DNA of 31,524 nt from Deferribacteres bacterium (GCA_020633655.1 JACKDF010000017.1:1-31524), one strand, 5' to 3'; shown: positions 8,261 through 16,791, numbered from the stretch's first letter. Numbers and translations are program-made. Notes: generated from the sequence alone by a model not told the origin.

Positions 8261-8829
8261 ATGATTGTAACTCTTTTACTCCCGACACTTGCAGCTCAGA
8301 ATTTTACCAATCCCGAATACAAGCTGCTAATTGAGGGAAGAAATCGATTCGCAAGCGCTGCGGTAAATGAGGATAGTATTGAAGCAGCAAAAAATGTTTT
8401 TGAACATCTGCAAAAATTTTCGGAAAAATATACAAATCGTGTTCAGGTTTATTTTGTGCTCTTGTCCTTATTGAGGATAAGCACTTTTTGGGCCGCACAA
8501 TAAGCTCATGTATGCAAACAACGGGCTTCATTTAATGGATTAGGTTTAAAAAAGAACGCGGAGAATATCGAAGCCCTGTTTATCCATGGAGCGATTTGAC
8601 AAAACCTGCCATTTTTTTCCTAAACGGCGGGATGCGGCACAGGCTGTTTTTAAAAAAGATTATAAGTGTGTTACCAGCCCAGTTGAATCTTTATGATCAG
8701 AATTTTATAGTGGAAATCATTCTTTATCTCTTGGAAAAAATGCATTTAGAAGAGCCTGAAAGAGAAATTTCAACCGGGCTCCATAAACAGGTTGTTACCG
8801 GTTCATCTTCGGAAGGGAAAAATTTATGA
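8261..8829 (+). pseudogene. Frameshifted remnant of an exported-type gene (unidentified)
   Basis: This is the first coding remnant downstream of the crt promoter. Coherent protein segments continue one another only by changing frame. They are MIVTLLLPTLAAQNFTNPE onward (8261 to ~8475), ALFGPHNKLMYANNGLHLMD (~8481-8540), GLKKNAENIEALFIHGAI (8543-8596), IFFLNGG (~8611-8631), RDAAQAVFKK (~8631-8660), then ISVLPAQLNLYDQNFIVEI onward to a stop at 8829. At least five frame changes or stops are needed. The reconstructed protein is ~190 residues with a signal-peptide-like N-terminus and an alpha-helical, TPR-like body. An in-frame GTG at 8223 may mark the original start after one more shift. The last fragment overlaps the crtI start by 4 bp, as in a real operon. 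Family unknown; decay is the best reading, and clustered sequencing errors are the alternative. Confidence 0.7.
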
Positions 8830-10355
8830 AGAAAGTCGCAATAATAGGTGCTGGCTTTGGCGGCCTCGCTCTTGCTATAAGGCTACAAAGCCGTGGTTAT
8901 ACAGTGACAATATTTGAAAAAAATGCAAAAGTTGGTGGCCATGCCTATCAATTGAAAAAAAAGGGATACACTTTCGACTTGGGGCCTTCACTGATTACAG
9001 CACCGGACATTATCCGTGATGTCTTTAACTGTGCAGGCCAAAAAATGGAAGATTATCTCGAGTTAACCTATCTTTCACCTTTTTATCGAATTTACTTTCA
9101 CGATAAATCATTCATCGACTACGATGCCAATACGGACCGAATGAAAGAGCAAATGGCAAAATTCAATCCGAAGGATGCGGCAAATTATGATGCTTTCATG
9201 ACTTACACTCAGCAAATGTATGAGGAGGTGATTACGAAAGGATTAGGTCGAACGCCTTTCTCCTTCAAAAAGATGTTCGAGTTCCTGCCAAAGGCGATCA
9301 AATTGAATGCGCTGAACAGTACATATAATGTTGTTGCAAAATATTTCAAGGATCCAAGAAATAGATTTACATTTTCTTTTCATCCTCTCTTTATAGGCGG
9401 CAGTCCTTTCCGTTCTCCTGCTGTTTATTTGATGATTCCTTATTTAGAAAAGCACGGGGGTGTCTGGTTTAGTAAAGGTGGAATGTACAGCTTGGTCGAA
9501 GCGCTGGAGAAAGTATTTCTCGAGATCGGTGGGGAAATCCGGGTCAATTCAGAAGCGGAAGAAATTGGTATTCGCGGATCAAAAGTGACAGGCGTTCGCG
9601 TAAATGGCGAGTTTCATGAAATGGATATACTCGCCTCAAATGCGCATTTTGCCCACACACAACTGGATTTACTCGATGAGACAAAACGATCAAAATGGAG
9701 CAACAAAAGGGTAAAAAATCTCGACTATTCGATGAGCAGCTTTCTGATGTATATGGGCGTTCGCAAAAAATACCCACAACTAAAACACCATACACTGATA
9801 CTCTCAGAACGATACCGTGAACTGGTTAGAGATATCTTTGACAGAAAAATTCTGCCTGATGACTTCTCGATGTATTTACACGCCCCTTCTATAACCGATG
9901 AGTCCATGGCGCCTTCCGGCTGTGAGAGCTTGTATGTTTTGATTCCTGTACCGAATCTTGCAGGCAAAATAAATTGGCAGGATAAAAAACACGTATTCGC
10001 CAAGAAAGTTTTGGAATTCCTCGAAAATGATTTTGGCCTGGAAGGATTACAGAAAAATCTCGATGTTTTTGAATTATTCACACCGGAAGATTTTAGCTCA
10101 AGGAGAAATAATTACCTGGGAAGTGCCTGGGGAGTCGAACCAAAACTGACGCAATCGGCGAGTTTCCGCCCGGCGAATAAAAGCAACGAGTTTGAAAATC
10201 TGTATTTTGTTGGCGCAAGTACACACCCCGGCGCCGGTGTACCCGGTGTTTTACTCACGGCTGAAGCAACAGAAAATGCTATCATCGAAGAGCACGGAGC
10301 AATACAAAATCTCAGCACAAACGGAACACTTTCACACAGGGAGGTTATAGCATGA
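8826..10355 (+). CDS. crtI: Phytoene desaturase
   Basis: A 509-residue CrtI-type FAD-dependent desaturase that converts phytoene to lycopene by successive dehydrogenations at the membrane. The N-terminus has the dinucleotide-binding motif AIIGAGFGGLA (G8, G10, G13) and a Glu at the end of beta-2 (FEKNAKVGG). GYTFDLGPSLIT follows, and the C-terminal FAD motif GAGVPGVLLTAEAT starts at ~residue 469. The length matches bacterial CrtI. The order of products cannot be read from sequence, but the downstream cyclase implies lycopene. The ATG has GGAAGGG upstream and overlaps the end of the preceding remnant. The stop overlaps the crtB start (ATGA), indicating translational coupling. Confidence 0.95.
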   Translation: MKKVAIIGAGFGGLALAIRLQSRGYTVTIFEKNAKVGGHAYQLKKKGYTFDLGPSLITAPDIIRDVFNCAGQKMEDYLELTYLSPFYRIYFHDKSFIDYDANTDRMKEQMAKFNPKDAANYDAFMTYTQQMYEEVITKGLGRTPFSFKKMFEFLPKAIKLNALNSTYNVVAKYFKDPRNRFTFSFHPLFIGGSPFRSPAVYLMIPYLEKHGGVWFSKGGMYSLVEALEKVFLEIGGEIRVNSEAEEIGIRGSKVTGVRVNGEFHEMDILASNAHFAHTQLDLLDETKRSKWSNKRVKNLDYSMSSFLMYMGVRKKYPQLKHHTLILSERYRELVRDIFDRKILPDDFSMYLHAPSITDESMAPSGCESLYVLIPVPNLAGKINWQDKKHVFAKKVLEFLENDFGLEGLQKNLDVFELFTPEDFSSRRNNYLGSAWGVEPKLTQSASFRPANKSNEFENLYFVGASTHPGAGVPGVLLTAEATENAIIEEHGAIQNLSTNGTLSHREVIA

Positions 10356-11281
10356 AGTTTTGGTTGAATCCGGAGTACAAGCCTGGATTTGAATTAGCCA
10401 GACTTGCCACGAAACATTACTCCAAGAGTTTTTATCTTTCGGCAAAAATGTTACCACCGGAAACACGCTGGGCCACCTATGCATTGTACGGATTTTGCCG
10501 TTATGCAGATAATCTTATCGATAAGCCACGCAACCGGTCGTTTACAAATTTGTTACAGGAAGTGGACCATCTCACCTGGGAAATCAACCAGGCATACGAG
10601 ACCGGTTCATCGGAACACCCTGTGATTCAGCCTTTTATCGTCGTTGCGAAAAAATACAATATCCCTGCAAAATACCCTCTTGAATTAATTCGTGGTGTAA
10701 AAATGGATATTGAGAAATCGCGCTATGAAAATTTTGACGAACTGTATCTGTTTGCCTATCGTGTCGCCGGCGTTGTAGGACTTATGATGACCCACGTGCT
10801 CGGTTTCAAAAGTGACAAAGCGTTCGAGCATGCTGAGAAACTCGGCATTGCGATGCAGCTGACAAATATTCTTCGGGATATACAAGAAGACAAGGAGATG
10901 GGGCGGATTTATTTACCACAAGATGAATTACGATCCTGGGGAATTAGCGATGCGGATATTTTGAACGAAAAAATGTGCGATAAAATGCATAAATTTATGC
11001 AGTTCCAGGTAAAAAGAGCACACCATTTCTACGAGGAAGGAAACAAGGGAATCCATTTGCTCGACCGGAAATCCCAGTTTGCGATCTATGCTGCAAGTAA
11101 AATTTACCGAGGTATCTTGCGAAGAATTGAAGCGCGTGACTTGAATCCTTATAAAGGCCGTGTCTTTGTGCCACAACTCAGAAAAATCGGCATTCTGTTT
11201 TCTGAAATTATTAGAACACGTTTTTTACCCAAAAACTTTAATTCCCAGAATTTTTATTTTTTGTTAAATAAACCAATTTGA
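10352..11281 (+). CDS. crtB: Phytoene synthase
   Basis: A 309-residue head-to-head prenyl synthase that condenses two geranylgeranyl diphosphates to 15-cis-phytoene. Both aspartate-rich motifs are present: YADNLID (D53, D57) and NILRDIQED (D176, D180), followed by the family stretch GRIYLPQDEL. The VAGVVGLMM helix at ~138-146 is typical of squalene/phytoene synthases. Its start overlaps crtI by 4 bp and has GGGAGG 8 nt upstream. No crtE (GGPP synthase) is in the window, so substrate must come from elsewhere in the genome. Confidence 0.96.
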   Translation: MKFWLNPEYKPGFELARLATKHYSKSFYLSAKMLPPETRWATYALYGFCRYADNLIDKPRNRSFTNLLQEVDHLTWEINQAYETGSSEHPVIQPFIVVAKKYNIPAKYPLELIRGVKMDIEKSRYENFDELYLFAYRVAGVVGLMMTHVLGFKSDKAFEHAEKLGIAMQLTNILRDIQEDKEMGRIYLPQDELRSWGISDADILNEKMCDKMHKFMQFQVKRAHHFYEEGNKGIHLLDRKSQFAIYAASKIYRGILRRIEARDLNPYKGRVFVPQLRKIGILFSEIIRTRFLPKNFNSQNFYFLLNKPI

Positions 11282-11288
11282 GGTTCTT

Positions 11289-11765
11289 ATGAATCCTTTT
11301 TTCGCTTTTGCCTTGGTATTGGTCAGTTTTGCCGGTATGGAATTCATTGCCTGGGCGTCCCACAAATACCTCATGCATGGAATTTTGTGGCCCATGCATC
11401 GTGATCATCACCAAAAAAACAGAGACCGTTTTTTTGAGTTCAACGACTTGTTTTTTCCGGTTTTCGCACTGCCAGGCATTCTTTTTATCTATCTTGGTTA
11501 TTCATCCGGATTCGATACACCCTGGTTATGGCTCGGGTTAGGTATCTCACTCTATGGTTTAGCCTATCTTTTTGTCCATGACATTATCATTCACCAACGG
11601 GTTAAAATATTGCGTAACTGGGATAGCATCTATGTGCGTGCGATTCGTCGTGCACACAAAGTCCACCATAAACACCTTGGTAAAGAAGATGGTGAAAATT
11701 TCGGATTCTTGTTTGTTTCACCCAAATATCTAGAAATTGTAAGAACCCAAAAGGCCAGCAATTGA
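11289..11765 (+). CDS. crtZ: Beta-carotene 3-hydroxylase, membrane di-iron type
   Basis: A 158-residue membrane protein of the fatty-acid hydroxylase/CrtZ family, which hydroxylates beta-ionone rings to make cryptoxanthin and zeaxanthin. All four histidine clusters are present: HKYLMH (25-30), HRDHH (37-41), HDIIIH (97-102) and HKVHH (123-127). They sit around hydrophobic segments at ~3-22 and ~55-95. The length is normal for CrtZ. The SD-like GAGG overlaps the crtB stop; the gap is 7 bp. The stop overlaps the TTG start of the cyclase. Confidence 0.94.
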   Translation: MNPFFAFALVLVSFAGMEFIAWASHKYLMHGILWPMHRDHHQKNRDRFFEFNDLFFPVFALPGILFIYLGYSSGFDTPWLWLGLGISLYGLAYLFVHDIIIHQRVKILRNWDSIYVRAIRRAHKVHHKHLGKEDGENFGFLFVSPKYLEIVRTQKASN

Positions 11766-12463
11766 AGTTGACGTATCTGTTGATAAATGTCTTCACTATT
11801 GCCATTCCCCTGGCTTTTAGTTTTCATAAAAAGTTGCAATTTCACCGTACATGGATTGCTTTTTGGCCAGCAACTTTGTTCACGGCAGCAATTTTTATTA
11901 TCTGGGATATCATTTTTACCAATCTTGGTATTTGGGGATTTAACAGGGATTACTTGACAGGGATCCAACTTCTAAATTTGCCATTAGAGGAATGGTTGTT
12001 TTTCATTTGTATTCCCTACGCAATCGTCTTTACCTATGCCGCTTTAAAAAAAATAGTCCGGGTTGACTATTTTCAGGGCCAGGCGAAATCGTTAAACTGG
12101 GTTTTGTCCCTTCTTCTCTTCGCCCTCGCATCAACACACACCAACCAGCTCTATACTGCCGTAACATTCTTTGCCACGGCATTGTTTTTACTATGGCATA
12201 TATTCTATCTGCAGGCCGACTACATGAAGGGATTTTATTTAAGTTACCTTCTCATTTTTCTCGGTCCGTTTCTCATCGTTAACGGAATTCTGACCGGTTC
12301 CTTCATCGACGAGCCGGTTGTGTGGTATAATAATTCAGAAAATTTTTCTATACGTGTCTTAACAATTCCCATTGAAGATTTTGTTTACGGTTTCTTGCTT
12401 TATCTGATGAATGTCACACTTTATGAATCCTATCTCAGCAAACAAAAGGGTGAGTCGTTATGA
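11762..12463 (+). CDS. crtYcd: Lycopene beta-cyclase, fused CrtYc-CrtYd type
   Basis: A 233-residue polytopic membrane protein made of two related halves, as in the heterodimeric actinobacterial CrtYc/CrtYd and the fused archaeal and Bacteroidota enzymes. It cyclises lycopene to beta-carotene. The duplicated catalytic-type motifs are LPLEEWLFF (~73-81) and IPIEDFVYG (~202-210), each in a hydrophobic segment. The start is TTG at 11762, overlapping the crtZ stop with AAGG 7 nt upstream; no better ATG exists near the N-terminus. The stop overlaps the next gene's ATG. This fused form argues against a proteobacterial origin of the cluster. Confidence 0.9.
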   Translation: MKLTYLLINVFTIAIPLAFSFHKKLQFHRTWIAFWPATLFTAAIFIIWDIIFTNLGIWGFNRDYLTGIQLLNLPLEEWLFFICIPYAIVFTYAALKKIVRVDYFQGQAKSLNWVLSLLLFALASTHTNQLYTAVTFFATALFLLWHIFYLQADYMKGFYLSYLLIFLGPFLIVNGILTGSFIDEPVVWYNNSENFSIRVLTIPIEDFVYGFLLYLMNVTLYESYLSKQKGESL

Positions 12464-13659
12464 TTAAGAGTCGTAAGCCTGTCGTTCTCGTTTTTCCGTT
12501 TGACCTCCTTTCCCATTATACACGCTGCATCCAGCTGGCACAAAGTATTCAGGACGAATTTGACATCTCTTTTAACTCATCAAAAAAGTACGATGTACTG
12601 GTAAAAGAAGCCGGCTTTAAAACCTTCACATGTGATAGTTTTGATGCCAGGGAGGTTATGGATGACTCGCGCAAATTCAAATTCGATTGGCTCAATTACA
12701 ATAATCTGAAACGTGTTTTTTTAGCACAGGTTAAAGTTATTGAGGATCTCAAACCGACCGCTGTATTTGCAGATACCGCACCAACGCTAAAGATGGCTGC
12801 AGAATACACAAATACACTGCATATCTCGCTCATGAATGGCTACTTGACAAAATACTATGCAAAAACACGAACGATCTCCAAAGACCACCCCGCAGCACAA
12901 TATCAGGACAGGTTACCGGAAGGTGTTTTCGATCGCATGACACGAATTGGAGAATATGTTGCTTTTACGGTGATTGAACGCGCATTTTACAAGCTGAGGA
13001 AAGAATTCAAGCTTGGCAAAAAGAAATATTACCTCGACGAACTTGAAGGGGATATAAATTATATCTGCGATGATCCGGATCTATTTCCGCAGAACAATCT
13101 GCCGGAAAATTATCATATTATCGGCCCCCTTTACTATCACAGCAAAAAAAAGGAACCGGAAATTCAACGCACAATTGAAAACGGAATACCGACTTTGCTT
13201 GTAAACATGGGCAGCAGCGGTGATCTGCATCATTTTTCTTTCCTCAATTATCCGGAATTTCTGGGTTATAACATTATTATAACGGGTGGACAAAACGATG
13301 TTATTCAGGGGAAAAATGTCATCTACAAAAAATTTATCAACAACAGCGCTGTTTTAGATCATGTGGATCTCGTGTTATGTCACGGTGGCAATGGAACGAT
13401 TTACCAATCACTGGCCTATGGCGTTCCAGTGGTGTGCGCAACGAGTATTTTCGAGCAGGAATGGAATGCCCATCGAGTTCAGGAACTAAATTACGGCGTT
13501 TGTCTCGACAAGGTAAAAAGCACAGAAGAAAAATTAAAAATTGTGCAAGCGTGGCTGGGGAAAAAACATACGAATCAATTTAAGGCAATCAAACAGAAAG
13601 TTGACGTATTTAAAAGCATAAATACCTTTCGGGAATCCTGGATTCGGGATGTGGGTTAA
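12460..13659 (+). CDS. GT1-like glycosyltransferase, probable carotenoid glycosyltransferase
   Basis: A 399-residue GT-B fold enzyme. The C-terminal donor-binding signature HGGNGTIYQSLAYGVPVV (~308-325), followed by ATSIFEQEWNAHRV, is characteristic of family GT1 (MGT/CrtX/UGT type). Its start overlaps the cyclase stop (ATGA) with GGTGAG as RBS, so it belongs to the crt operon. The inferred job is to glycosylate a hydroxylated carotenoid, for example zeaxanthin, as CrtX does. Overall similarity to CrtX cannot be judged here, and the sugar donor is unknown. No acyltransferase that would acylate the sugar follows; the operon ends here. Confidence 0.82.
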   Translation: MIKSRKPVVLVFPFDLLSHYTRCIQLAQSIQDEFDISFNSSKKYDVLVKEAGFKTFTCDSFDAREVMDDSRKFKFDWLNYNNLKRVFLAQVKVIEDLKPTAVFADTAPTLKMAAEYTNTLHISLMNGYLTKYYAKTRTISKDHPAAQYQDRLPEGVFDRMTRIGEYVAFTVIERAFYKLRKEFKLGKKKYYLDELEGDINYICDDPDLFPQNNLPENYHIIGPLYYHSKKKEPEIQRTIENGIPTLLVNMGSSGDLHHFSFLNYPEFLGYNIIITGGQNDVIQGKNVIYKKFINNSAVLDHVDLVLCHGGNGTIYQSLAYGVPVVCATSIFEQEWNAHRVQELNYGVCLDKVKSTEEKLKIVQAWLGKKHTNQFKAIKQKVDVFKSINTFRESWIRDVG

Positions 13660-13725
13660 ATCCTCCCCCTGCACAACTGAATTTAAAGCATCGATATCTG
13701 ACAGAAGAAATCATATACAAATTGC

Positions 13726-14631
13726 TTAATTATGCCCGCCGCTCTGCATTAAATGACTCTGAAACTCTTTCGGGCTTACGCCAACTTCTTTTTTAAACAA
13801 GCGTGAAAAATAAGGTGGATTTTCAAATCCAAGTGCAAAGGCAATTTCGGATATGCTGCGTTCACCGGCGACCAGCATGTTTTTCGCCGCAGATATAACG
13901 TGGAGGTGAATAAGCTCCAGTGCGGTTTTGCCAGTTTCCTGTTTTAATAAATCACTTAAATATTTTGGTGAAAGATTCAATTGCAACGCCATATAATTGA
14001 CCGTTGGCAATCCCTTTTCCTCGGCTTCCAGATTTGCGAAATAACTGTTTAGTGATTCATTAAATTTTGTGACCGTCATACCAGAAAGCGGCTTGCGGTC
14101 GATAAATTGCCTTTTATAAAAACGCTGGGCATATTTTAGCAGTGAGTCCAGATGGGAGAGAAGAATTGCTTTGCTGAACTCATCCGGATTGTTGTTGTAT
14201 TCCGATTCCATTTTATGATAAAGTGACCACATGATTTCTTTTTCCCGTGGAGAAAGATGCAGGGCTTCATTGATTTCATAATCGAAGAAACCGTATTTTT
14301 TCATTTCTGAAAACAGAGGATGCCCCATCAAATAATCTTCATGGAGGTAAATCGTAAATCCTTGTTCTTTAATGACAACATCGTGAATCGTCAGCTTCTG
14401 GCCTGGTTTTAAGAAGTACATGAATCCGGTTGCGCTGTCATACTTTGTTTTTCCGTAGAAAAACTCGCCGCTTTCGAGTTTCTTTAAACAGATTGCATAG
14501 AATTCGTGGGTGACTTCCTTGTGTATCAATTTTTTACTTATCGTGTTAAATTGAACAAGACCCAAAAGAGGATTTTCCGGGGCGGGATTTCCAATAAATT
14601 CGAACAGATCACCTATATTTTTAAAATGCAT
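13726..14631 (-). CDS. AraC-family transcriptional regulator
   Basis: An ~301-residue regulator. The N-terminal ~170 residues resemble a cupin-like sensor (hydrophobic strands including KPGQKLTIHDVVIKEQGF). The C-terminal ~100 residues hold two helix-turn-helices: VNYMALQLNLSPKYLSDLLK and ISEIAFALGFENPPYFSRLFKK, ending in VGVSPKEF, the AraC/XylS signature. I chose the ATG at 14631 because GGGAG lies 8-9 nt upstream; a TTG seven codons earlier is a weaker alternative. It is the last gene on the minus strand of the cupin/AKR cluster and convergent with the crt operon. It probably senses a small molecule handled by that cluster; the ligand is unknown. Confidence 0.88.
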   Translation of the reverse strand: MHFKNIGDLFEFIGNPAPENPLLGLVQFNTISKKLIHKEVTHEFYAICLKKLESGEFFYGKTKYDSATGFMYFLKPGQKLTIHDVVIKEQGFTIYLHEDYLMGHPLFSEMKKYGFFDYEINEALHLSPREKEIMWSLYHKMESEYNNNPDEFSKAILLSHLDSLLKYAQRFYKRQFIDRKPLSGMTVTKFNESLNSYFANLEAEEKGLPTVNYMALQLNLSPKYLSDLLKQETGKTALELIHLHVISAAKNMLVAGERSISEIAFALGFENPPYFSRLFKKEVGVSPKEFQSHLMQSGGHN

Positions 14632-14752
14632 TTTGCACTCTCCCAGAGTCAAAAAACAAAATTTTCATCACAGAATGAATCTAACAATCCCAATGAACCT
14701 CATCAATAGTTCTTAATGAAGATCGATTGGGATTGCATATGCACGCATCGGC

Positions 14753-15148
14753 TTATTTAGAATACTGTGCATCGCTTACTTTTTCCAGCCAGGTGACGGC
14801 CTCGCCGTTGACTTCCTCCTGAATGGCGATATGACTCATCGCTTTTTCAGGCGTAGCCCCGTGCCAATGTTTTTCATTGGGTGGAAACCACACCACATCA
14901 CCCGGTTGAATTTCTTCGACCGGGCCGCCTTCCCGCTGCACCCACCCTAAACCGGAAGTAACGATTAATGTTTGACCTGCCGGATGCGTATGCCATGCAG
15001 TTCGAGCTCCCGGTTCAAATGTAACGAGGGCACCAGCCGCTTTTGTCACTTCTTTTTTCGCAAAAAGCGGATCGATTCTAACATCACCCGTGAACCAGTC
15101 ACCCGGCCCTTTCATCGATGGGATTGTGCCGTTTTTTATAATATCCAT
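14753..15148 (-). CDS. Cupin protein, hydroxynitrile lyase-like (GtHNL type)
   Basis: A 131-residue single-domain cupin. The first cupin motif, GARTAWHTHPAGQT, supplies H53, H55 and Q59; the second, PPNEKHWHG, supplies H94 and H96. These positions and the surrounding text closely match the manganese cupin hydroxynitrile lyase of Granulicella tundricola, whose metal ligands I recall as H53, H55, Q59 and H94. Most homologues are found beside oxidoreductases and have no known physiological substrate, so hydroxynitrile cleavage is a possible side activity rather than a firm function. I chose the ATG at 15148 (AAAGGA upstream) over an ATG 19 codons earlier. It is paralogous to the exported cupin at 16792-17280. 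Confidence 0.85.
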   Translation of the reverse strand: MDIIKNGTIPSMKGPGDWFTGDVRIDPLFAKKEVTKAAGALVTFEPGARTAWHTHPAGQTLIVTSGLGWVQREGGPVEEIQPGDVVWFPPNEKHWHGATPEKAMSHIAIQEEVNGEAVTWLEKVSDAQYSK

Positions 15149-15196
15149 AATGTTTTTCCTTTTGTTAAATGACAACCTAAGCTGAGCGATTCTCAG

Positions 15197-15266
15197 TGCT
15201 GTCATTCAGAAGGAATCCATTTAGTTCTGTGCAATTAGTCAAATAGTTTCCTCCTGAATGACAGCA
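15197..15266. repeat. GTCATTC-type inverted repeat upstream of the cupin gene
   Basis: TGCTGTCATTCAG (15197-15209) and CTGAATGACAGCA (15254-15266) are perfect 13-bp arms separated by 44 bp. They lie 49-118 bp before the cupin start. The GTCATTC/GAATGAC ends resemble the element at 25747-25833, so this may be a small dispersed repeat. An operator is the alternative. Confidence 0.6.
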
Positions 15267-15335
15267 TCGTAGCGTTTTTTCTTATTACCTAAAAATGGTT
15301 TATTTGAGCAATAAATCGCTCAATTTAGGTGACAA

Positions 15336-16202
15336 TTACTTTTGTTTTCCACTGTAAACAGGGAACCTGCTGGCTTCGCCGTAATCCTGGATTTGTTCCA
15401 TATTTTTGAGAATTGCCATGTCTTCTTCAGAGATACTAAAATCTACATCAGCATTGTTTTTCATATGGGCCGGATTGGCCGTTTTTGGCAGTGGAAGCAT
15501 GCCGAGTTCAAGGCAATAACGGATTCCCAATTGCGGTACAGACACACCGTATTTTTCAGCAAGATGAATAACATCCTGATTTTTCATTAACTCCCCATGC
15601 GCAACAGGAGAATAGGCTTCAACAAGCATCCCCTTTTCCTCAGAATATTGAATGAGTTCTGTCGGTGTATTGCTGATGTGCGCCAATATTTGATTGACCA
15701 TAGGTTTAACAGAGGAAGACGCAAGAATATTGTCGATGTCTGCTTTTTCAAAATTCGAAAGACCGATGGATCGGAGTTTTCCGGCTTGATAGGCTTCTTC
15801 CAGTGCTCGCCATGCTTCGCTGTTTCCTTCAAAATAGGGATCGCTTTCGTGAAACGCTTTCCATGGCCGCGGACTGTGAATAATCATTAAGTCAAGATAA
15901 TCAAGATCCATTGTTTGCAGGGATCCATCGATTGCTGCCACGGCTTCACTGTAGGACTTTGCTTCTGCAGCGAGTTTTGTGGTCACAAAAAGCTCGTCCC
16001 GTTTCACACCGCAGGTTTTAATTCCCTCACCAACGCCGCGTTAATTTTGGTATGCCTGCGCTGTATCAATATGTCGATAGCCCATTGTTACAGCATCTTG
16101 CACGGCTTGTACAACAGCATCTTCACTGATAAACCATGTCCCCAAGCCGAGCTTGGGTATTTCCACACCATTCGACAACGTATATTTTTCTTCTAAAATC
16201 AT
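15336..16202 (-). pseudogene. Aldo/keto reductase interrupted by an in-frame TAA
   Basis: The reading frame from ATG 16202 (AAAGGAG 8 nt upstream) encodes a complete ~288-residue aldo/keto reductase, except that codon 54 is TAA (16043-16041) where family members have a residue in the stretch AYQN-x-RGVGEG. Frame is kept before and after. The catalytic tetrad is split: D46 and Y51 precede the stop, K76 and H109 follow it. Downstream landmarks are IGLSNF and LPKTANPAHMKNN. A GTG at 16007 could restart translation, but the 223-residue product would lack two catalytic residues. AKRs reduce aldehydes and ketones with NADPH. With one base change and no other damage, this is either a very young pseudogene or a sequencing error. 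Confidence 0.85.
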
Positions 16203-16234
16203 GGCGAAATCTCCTTTATTTTGTTCATTCTATT

Positions 16235-16609
16235 TTAATTCTGTGGGATAATCTTAATTGTAGCGGAACGCGCACGATCGCTTATCATTGAATTGAGATA
16301 GGGACTGCTGCTATACTTTGTGCGATAGGCTGCGTCTATTTTTCCATTGAGCGCTGCATCAGCTTGTTCAAAGGAAACATCCAGCGTCATGCCAGCAGCC
16401 GTAATTCGACCGCTTTTCTGAGCTAAGGCAGCTTTGTACCATCTGGAGTTTGTTCCATTGTAGGCTCTTACGAACAGTTCCTCATCCACAACAACAGACC
16501 AAATCCATGTGAGTGTGCCAAAAGTTTTTCCATCGGCACGAAACGGTGCGACGTGCAGATCATCCGTCTTGCGTATTTTTGCTAATATATCCTTATCCCA
16601 GGTTGTCAT
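16235..16609 (-). CDS. DUF2255 family protein
   Basis: A 124-residue soluble protein with the features of DUF2255: an N-terminal TTWDKDILAKIRKTDDLHVAPFR, a central TWIWSVVVDEELFVRAYNG and RWYKAALAQKSGRI. The middle resembles the split-barrel flavin-binding fold used by pyridoxamine-oxidase-like proteins, in which a short strand pair and Arg residues contact the cofactor. No activity is established. It starts 32 bp upstream of the reductase gene, with GGAT before its ATG, and is probably cotranscribed. The redox neighbours suggest a flavin or small-molecule role, as inference. Confidence 0.8.
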   Translation of the reverse strand: MTTWDKDILAKIRKTDDLHVAPFRADGKTFGTLTWIWSVVVDEELFVRAYNGTNSRWYKAALAQKSGRITAAGMTLDVSFEQADAALNGKIDAAYRTKYSSSPYLNSMISDRARSATIKIIPQN

Positions 16610-16641
16610 TTTATAAATCCTTATAAATTATTGGGTGGTGC

Positions 16642-16778
16642 AACTCTGGCAATACTGTTGAAAAAGGTATAAACCGGACGTTGAGCTTGCCGAAACGCCA
16701 GGTTCCAAGGTCAAATTCGGGCCCTTCGGCAAGCTCAGGGTCCGAATTTGCATGTTTTTCAACAGTCTCGTCAGAGTT
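16642..16778. mobile_element. MITE/REP-like long imperfect inverted repeat
   Basis: Nested symmetrical arms: AACTCTG (16642-16648) with CAGAGTT (16772-16778), ACTGTTGAAAAA (16654-16665) with TTTTTCAACAGT (16755-16766), and TGAGCTTGCCGAA (16682-16694) with TTCGGCAAGCTCA (16725-16737). The whole 137 bp can fold into one long hairpin between two genes of the cluster and carries no credible gene. This is the structure of a small non-autonomous element; no transposase is in the window. The inner core resembles the repeat at 23605-23670. Confidence 0.7.
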
Positions 16779-16791
16779 TTTTTGTTTTAAC

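Noticed and set aside
8596..8829. Possible separate small gene with TTG start before crtI
   Set aside because: Its N-terminal part overlaps segments that continue other frames of the same decayed protein, and it has no RBS. It is better read as the last piece of the pseudogene.
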